Positions 7,112 to 8,336 of a stretch of DNA of 8,336 nt are shown piece by piece. The notes beneath the pieces are model-generated. The model made no database searches. It had not been told where the DNA came from and saw nothing but the letters and a program-made list of their open reading frames with translations. The first letter of the stretch is position 1. Each line of letters opens with the position of its first letter. Source of the stretch: an uncultured Planctomycetaceae bacterium (GTDB lineage Bacteria; Planctomycetota; Planctomycetia; Pirellulales; Pirellulaceae). The DNA is taken from positions 1-8,336 of the forward strand of contig CALBTA010000486.1 of NCBI GenBank assembly GCA_937967755.1, in the 5' to 3' direction. The translations under genes and the position numbers were made by a program.

Positions 7112-7146
7112 AAAAATACGGTAGGCCGAATGGAATTCCGCCCTAC
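7112..7146 (-). terminator. Candidate intrinsic terminator of the DUF4190-like gene
   Basis: Read on the minus strand, the imperfect palindrome 7146-7121 (outer stem GTAGG/CCTAC, then further pairs with mismatches) is followed two bases later by TATTTTT (7118-7112). Stem plus T-run fits a Rho-independent terminator directly at the end of the leftward operon. The inner stem is interrupted, so efficiency is uncertain. Confidence 0.45.
7121..7146 (-). repeat. Palindromic repeat, unit 3 (GTAGG family)
   Basis: A 26-bp imperfect palindrome. On the minus strand it begins GTAGGGCGGAATTCCATT and ends in CCTAC, matching the pattern of units 1 and 2 near 6150. The TAG within its first bases is the stop codon of the DUF4190-like gene, so the repeat invades or defines the end of that reading frame. 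Confidence 0.65.
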
Positions 7147-7847
7147 GGCTCACCCGTAATCTCTTGCGCACCAACGACGCGCCACGTCCCGCCGGCGTCG
7201 GTGCTGGCCCGTTCGACGATCAGGTTGAAACGCAGGTGTTTACTTTCAGGTGAATTCATTTCATAGCTAAGAATCACATGCTCCGCCCCTTCGTAGCGGG
7301 CGAATTGCGAATTCTGTAGCTCGAATTCGGCTTCCTCGGGCGCTGCGATGATCTCTTTCAGCGGCGGTTGCGAAAAGAGCAGATCGACGTCCGCCTGAGC
7401 CTCGCTGTTGTTGACGTAGTAGTGCGACAGCGAAGTTCCCGGCAACTGCCGCTTGGCCGCGAGCAAATGCAATTGATGGGCGCGGTGCAACTCTCCGTTC
7501 CTGGCAAGCTGCATCCAACTCTCGCCGAATTCTTGCGCTTCACTCCGCAGCACAGCCCCGCGGGAGACCGTCAAGCTGATCGCCAGTGAGGAAAACAGCA
7601 GCGCCAAGGCAATCGCGGCAATCGCAGCCGTTCGCCCAATGAGCGCCCCCTCGCTGCGCGCAATTTGCCGTAGGGCGAGCGAAGCGACCAACAACGCAAT
7701 CACCGGAACGATCAGCAGCAGCAAAGTGGTCAGCGCCAACGCCGAAGCCAACCCCAGCAATAGCGCCACAATCGCCATCGGGCTAATCGCGCCGTACTCC
7801 ACCAAATCCGCTTCAGTCGGTGGCGTGAGGGTGGGAGATTCGCTCAT
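7143..7847 (-). CDS. DUF4190-like membrane protein with C-terminal soluble domain
   Basis: 234 residues. After a polar N-terminus of about 20 residues, the stretch SPMAIVALLLGLASALAL (22-39) begins a long hydrophobic region to about residue 60, probably two helices. The ALRQIARSEGALIGRTAAIA segment (58-77) then leads into another helix ending near 93. This glycine-poor loop with RQIxRS...GR between hydrophobic stretches is typical of DUF4190-like proteins, common in planctomycetes and of unknown function. Residues about 96-234 form a soluble domain with several predicted strands near the end (HVILSYEMNS, LRFNLIVER, TWRVVGAQEI), reminiscent of small periplasmic alpha-beta domains. The start at 7847 is 6 nt after the stop of the upstream CvpA-like gene, with only a weak ribosome site, which suggests translational coupling. 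The stop codon lies inside palindromic repeat unit 3. Confidence 0.75.
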   Translation of the reverse strand: MSESPTLTPPTEADLVEYGAISPMAIVALLLGLASALALTTLLLLIVPVIALLVASLALRQIARSEGALIGRTAAIAAIALALLFSSLAISLTVSRGAVLRSEAQEFGESWMQLARNGELHRAHQLHLLAAKRQLPGTSLSHYYVNNSEAQADVDLLFSQPPLKEIIAAPEEAEFELQNSQFARYEGAEHVILSYEMNSPESKHLRFNLIVERASTDAGGTWRVVGAQEITGEP

Positions 7848-7853
7848 GAGTCG

Positions 7854-8336
7854 TCAATTCGTGCCGCGAAAATCCACGCGCATGGCACCTTTTTCCTTGT
7901 TGTATTCTTCCAACGCTCGGCGGCGGGCACCGTACTTAAAGATGAACCTACTTTTGGGGTCGAACGTGCGCTGGCCCCACCAGCGGGCGAGCGCGCCGGT
8001 GCTGTAGCCATCATCCTTCGCTCCGGACCGCTTTTGGACAACCGCCAGCCAGAAGCGGTCGGGCGCGAGGATACCGGCGAAGTGGTTGGGCAAGTTCTTG
8101 TCGATAATCAGGCCGCCGTCGGCCTTTGTCGCGTTGTGAAAGCTGCCGCCGATGGGGCGTTCAGCCAGCGGGGCCAGGTGCAATGTCATACAAGTGAACG
8201 ACATCATCACCCAGCCGACCAGCAGAGCAACGATGGCCCGTCCGGCGTGTTCGACCGGGGCTTTGAATTTTACCTTGGTTTTGGTGAGGAAATCGGTAGT
8301 CGTTCGCATGATGACCATGGCGACGACGAAGATCAT
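7854..8336 (-). CDS. CvpA-like membrane protein, C-terminal part
   Basis: At least 160 residues are visible; the ATG at the very edge (8336) need not be the true start, since it lies inside a hydrophobic stretch and the gene probably continues beyond the window. Visible parts: the end of a membrane helix (MIFVVAMVIM), a basic linker (13-32), another helix at about 33-52 (GRAIVALLVGWVMMSFTCM), then a soluble C-terminal region with APDRFWLAVVQKRSG and a basic, charged tail ending DFRGTN. Helix, charged linker, then a glycine-containing helix is the pattern at the end of CvpA (colicin V production) family proteins, and planctomycete members carry a long extra tail. The match is by general pattern only, so another polytopic membrane protein is possible. 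It is the upstream partner of the DUF4190-like gene (6-nt gap). Confidence 0.55.
   Translation of the reverse strand: MIFVVAMVIMRTTTDFLTKTKVKFKAPVEHAGRAIVALLVGWVMMSFTCMTLHLAPLAERPIGGSFHNATKADGGLIIDKNLPNHFAGILAPDRFWLAVVQKRSGAKDDGYSTGALARWWGQRTFDPKSRFIFKYGARRRALEEYNKEKGAMRVDFRGTN

Noticed and set aside
6440..7174. A 244-codon minus-strand frame opposite the acidic-tail protein
   Set aside because: It runs through both palindromes and is the complement of the acidic tail. The plus frame has a ribosome site, a membrane helix and a sensible topology.

Overview
The window looks like a chromosomal segment of a planctomycete, possibly of the Pirellulales. This is inferred from four things: high GC content, a secreted formylglycine-dependent sulfatase, long TPR proteins, and short GTAGG...CCTAC palindromes at gene ends. 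No rRNA or marker gene is present to confirm it. No tRNA, rRNA, CRISPR array, insertion sequence or integrase was recognised.

Layout. (1) Bases 1-841, minus strand: the N-terminal 280 residues of an exported sulfatase, cut by the left edge. (2) Bases 842-1030: a divergent intergenic region with a plausible sigma70-like promoter for the rightward gene. (3) Bases 1031-6115, plus strand: one very large gene (1694 aa) for a soluble TPR-superhelix protein with a complete-looking C39-like cysteine-peptidase domain (C322, H404, D417) between its N-terminal and C-terminal TPR blocks. (4) Bases 6196-6393, plus: a 65-aa zinc-ribbon protein with one membrane helix. (5) Bases 6455-7081, plus: a single-pass membrane protein with a long, very acidic C-terminal tail. 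(6) From the right edge, minus strand: the end of a CvpA-like membrane protein (8336 to 7854), then 6 nt later a DUF4190-like membrane protein (7847 to 7143). These two form a likely operon convergent on the plus-strand genes.

The gene junctions carry a small palindromic repeat family with three units (6128-6150, 6156-6176, 7121-7146). Two units form a nested inverted repeat just after the giant gene. The third supplies the stop codon of the DUF4190-like gene and, followed by a T-run, looks like its terminator. A separate perfect hairpin overlaps the stop codon of the acidic-tail gene.

The most noteworthy item is the TPR/C39 giant. It has no signal peptide, no ABC transporter and no visible substrate gene, followed on the same strand by two small membrane proteins of unknown role. 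A functional link among these three is inferred only from order, strand and short spacing.
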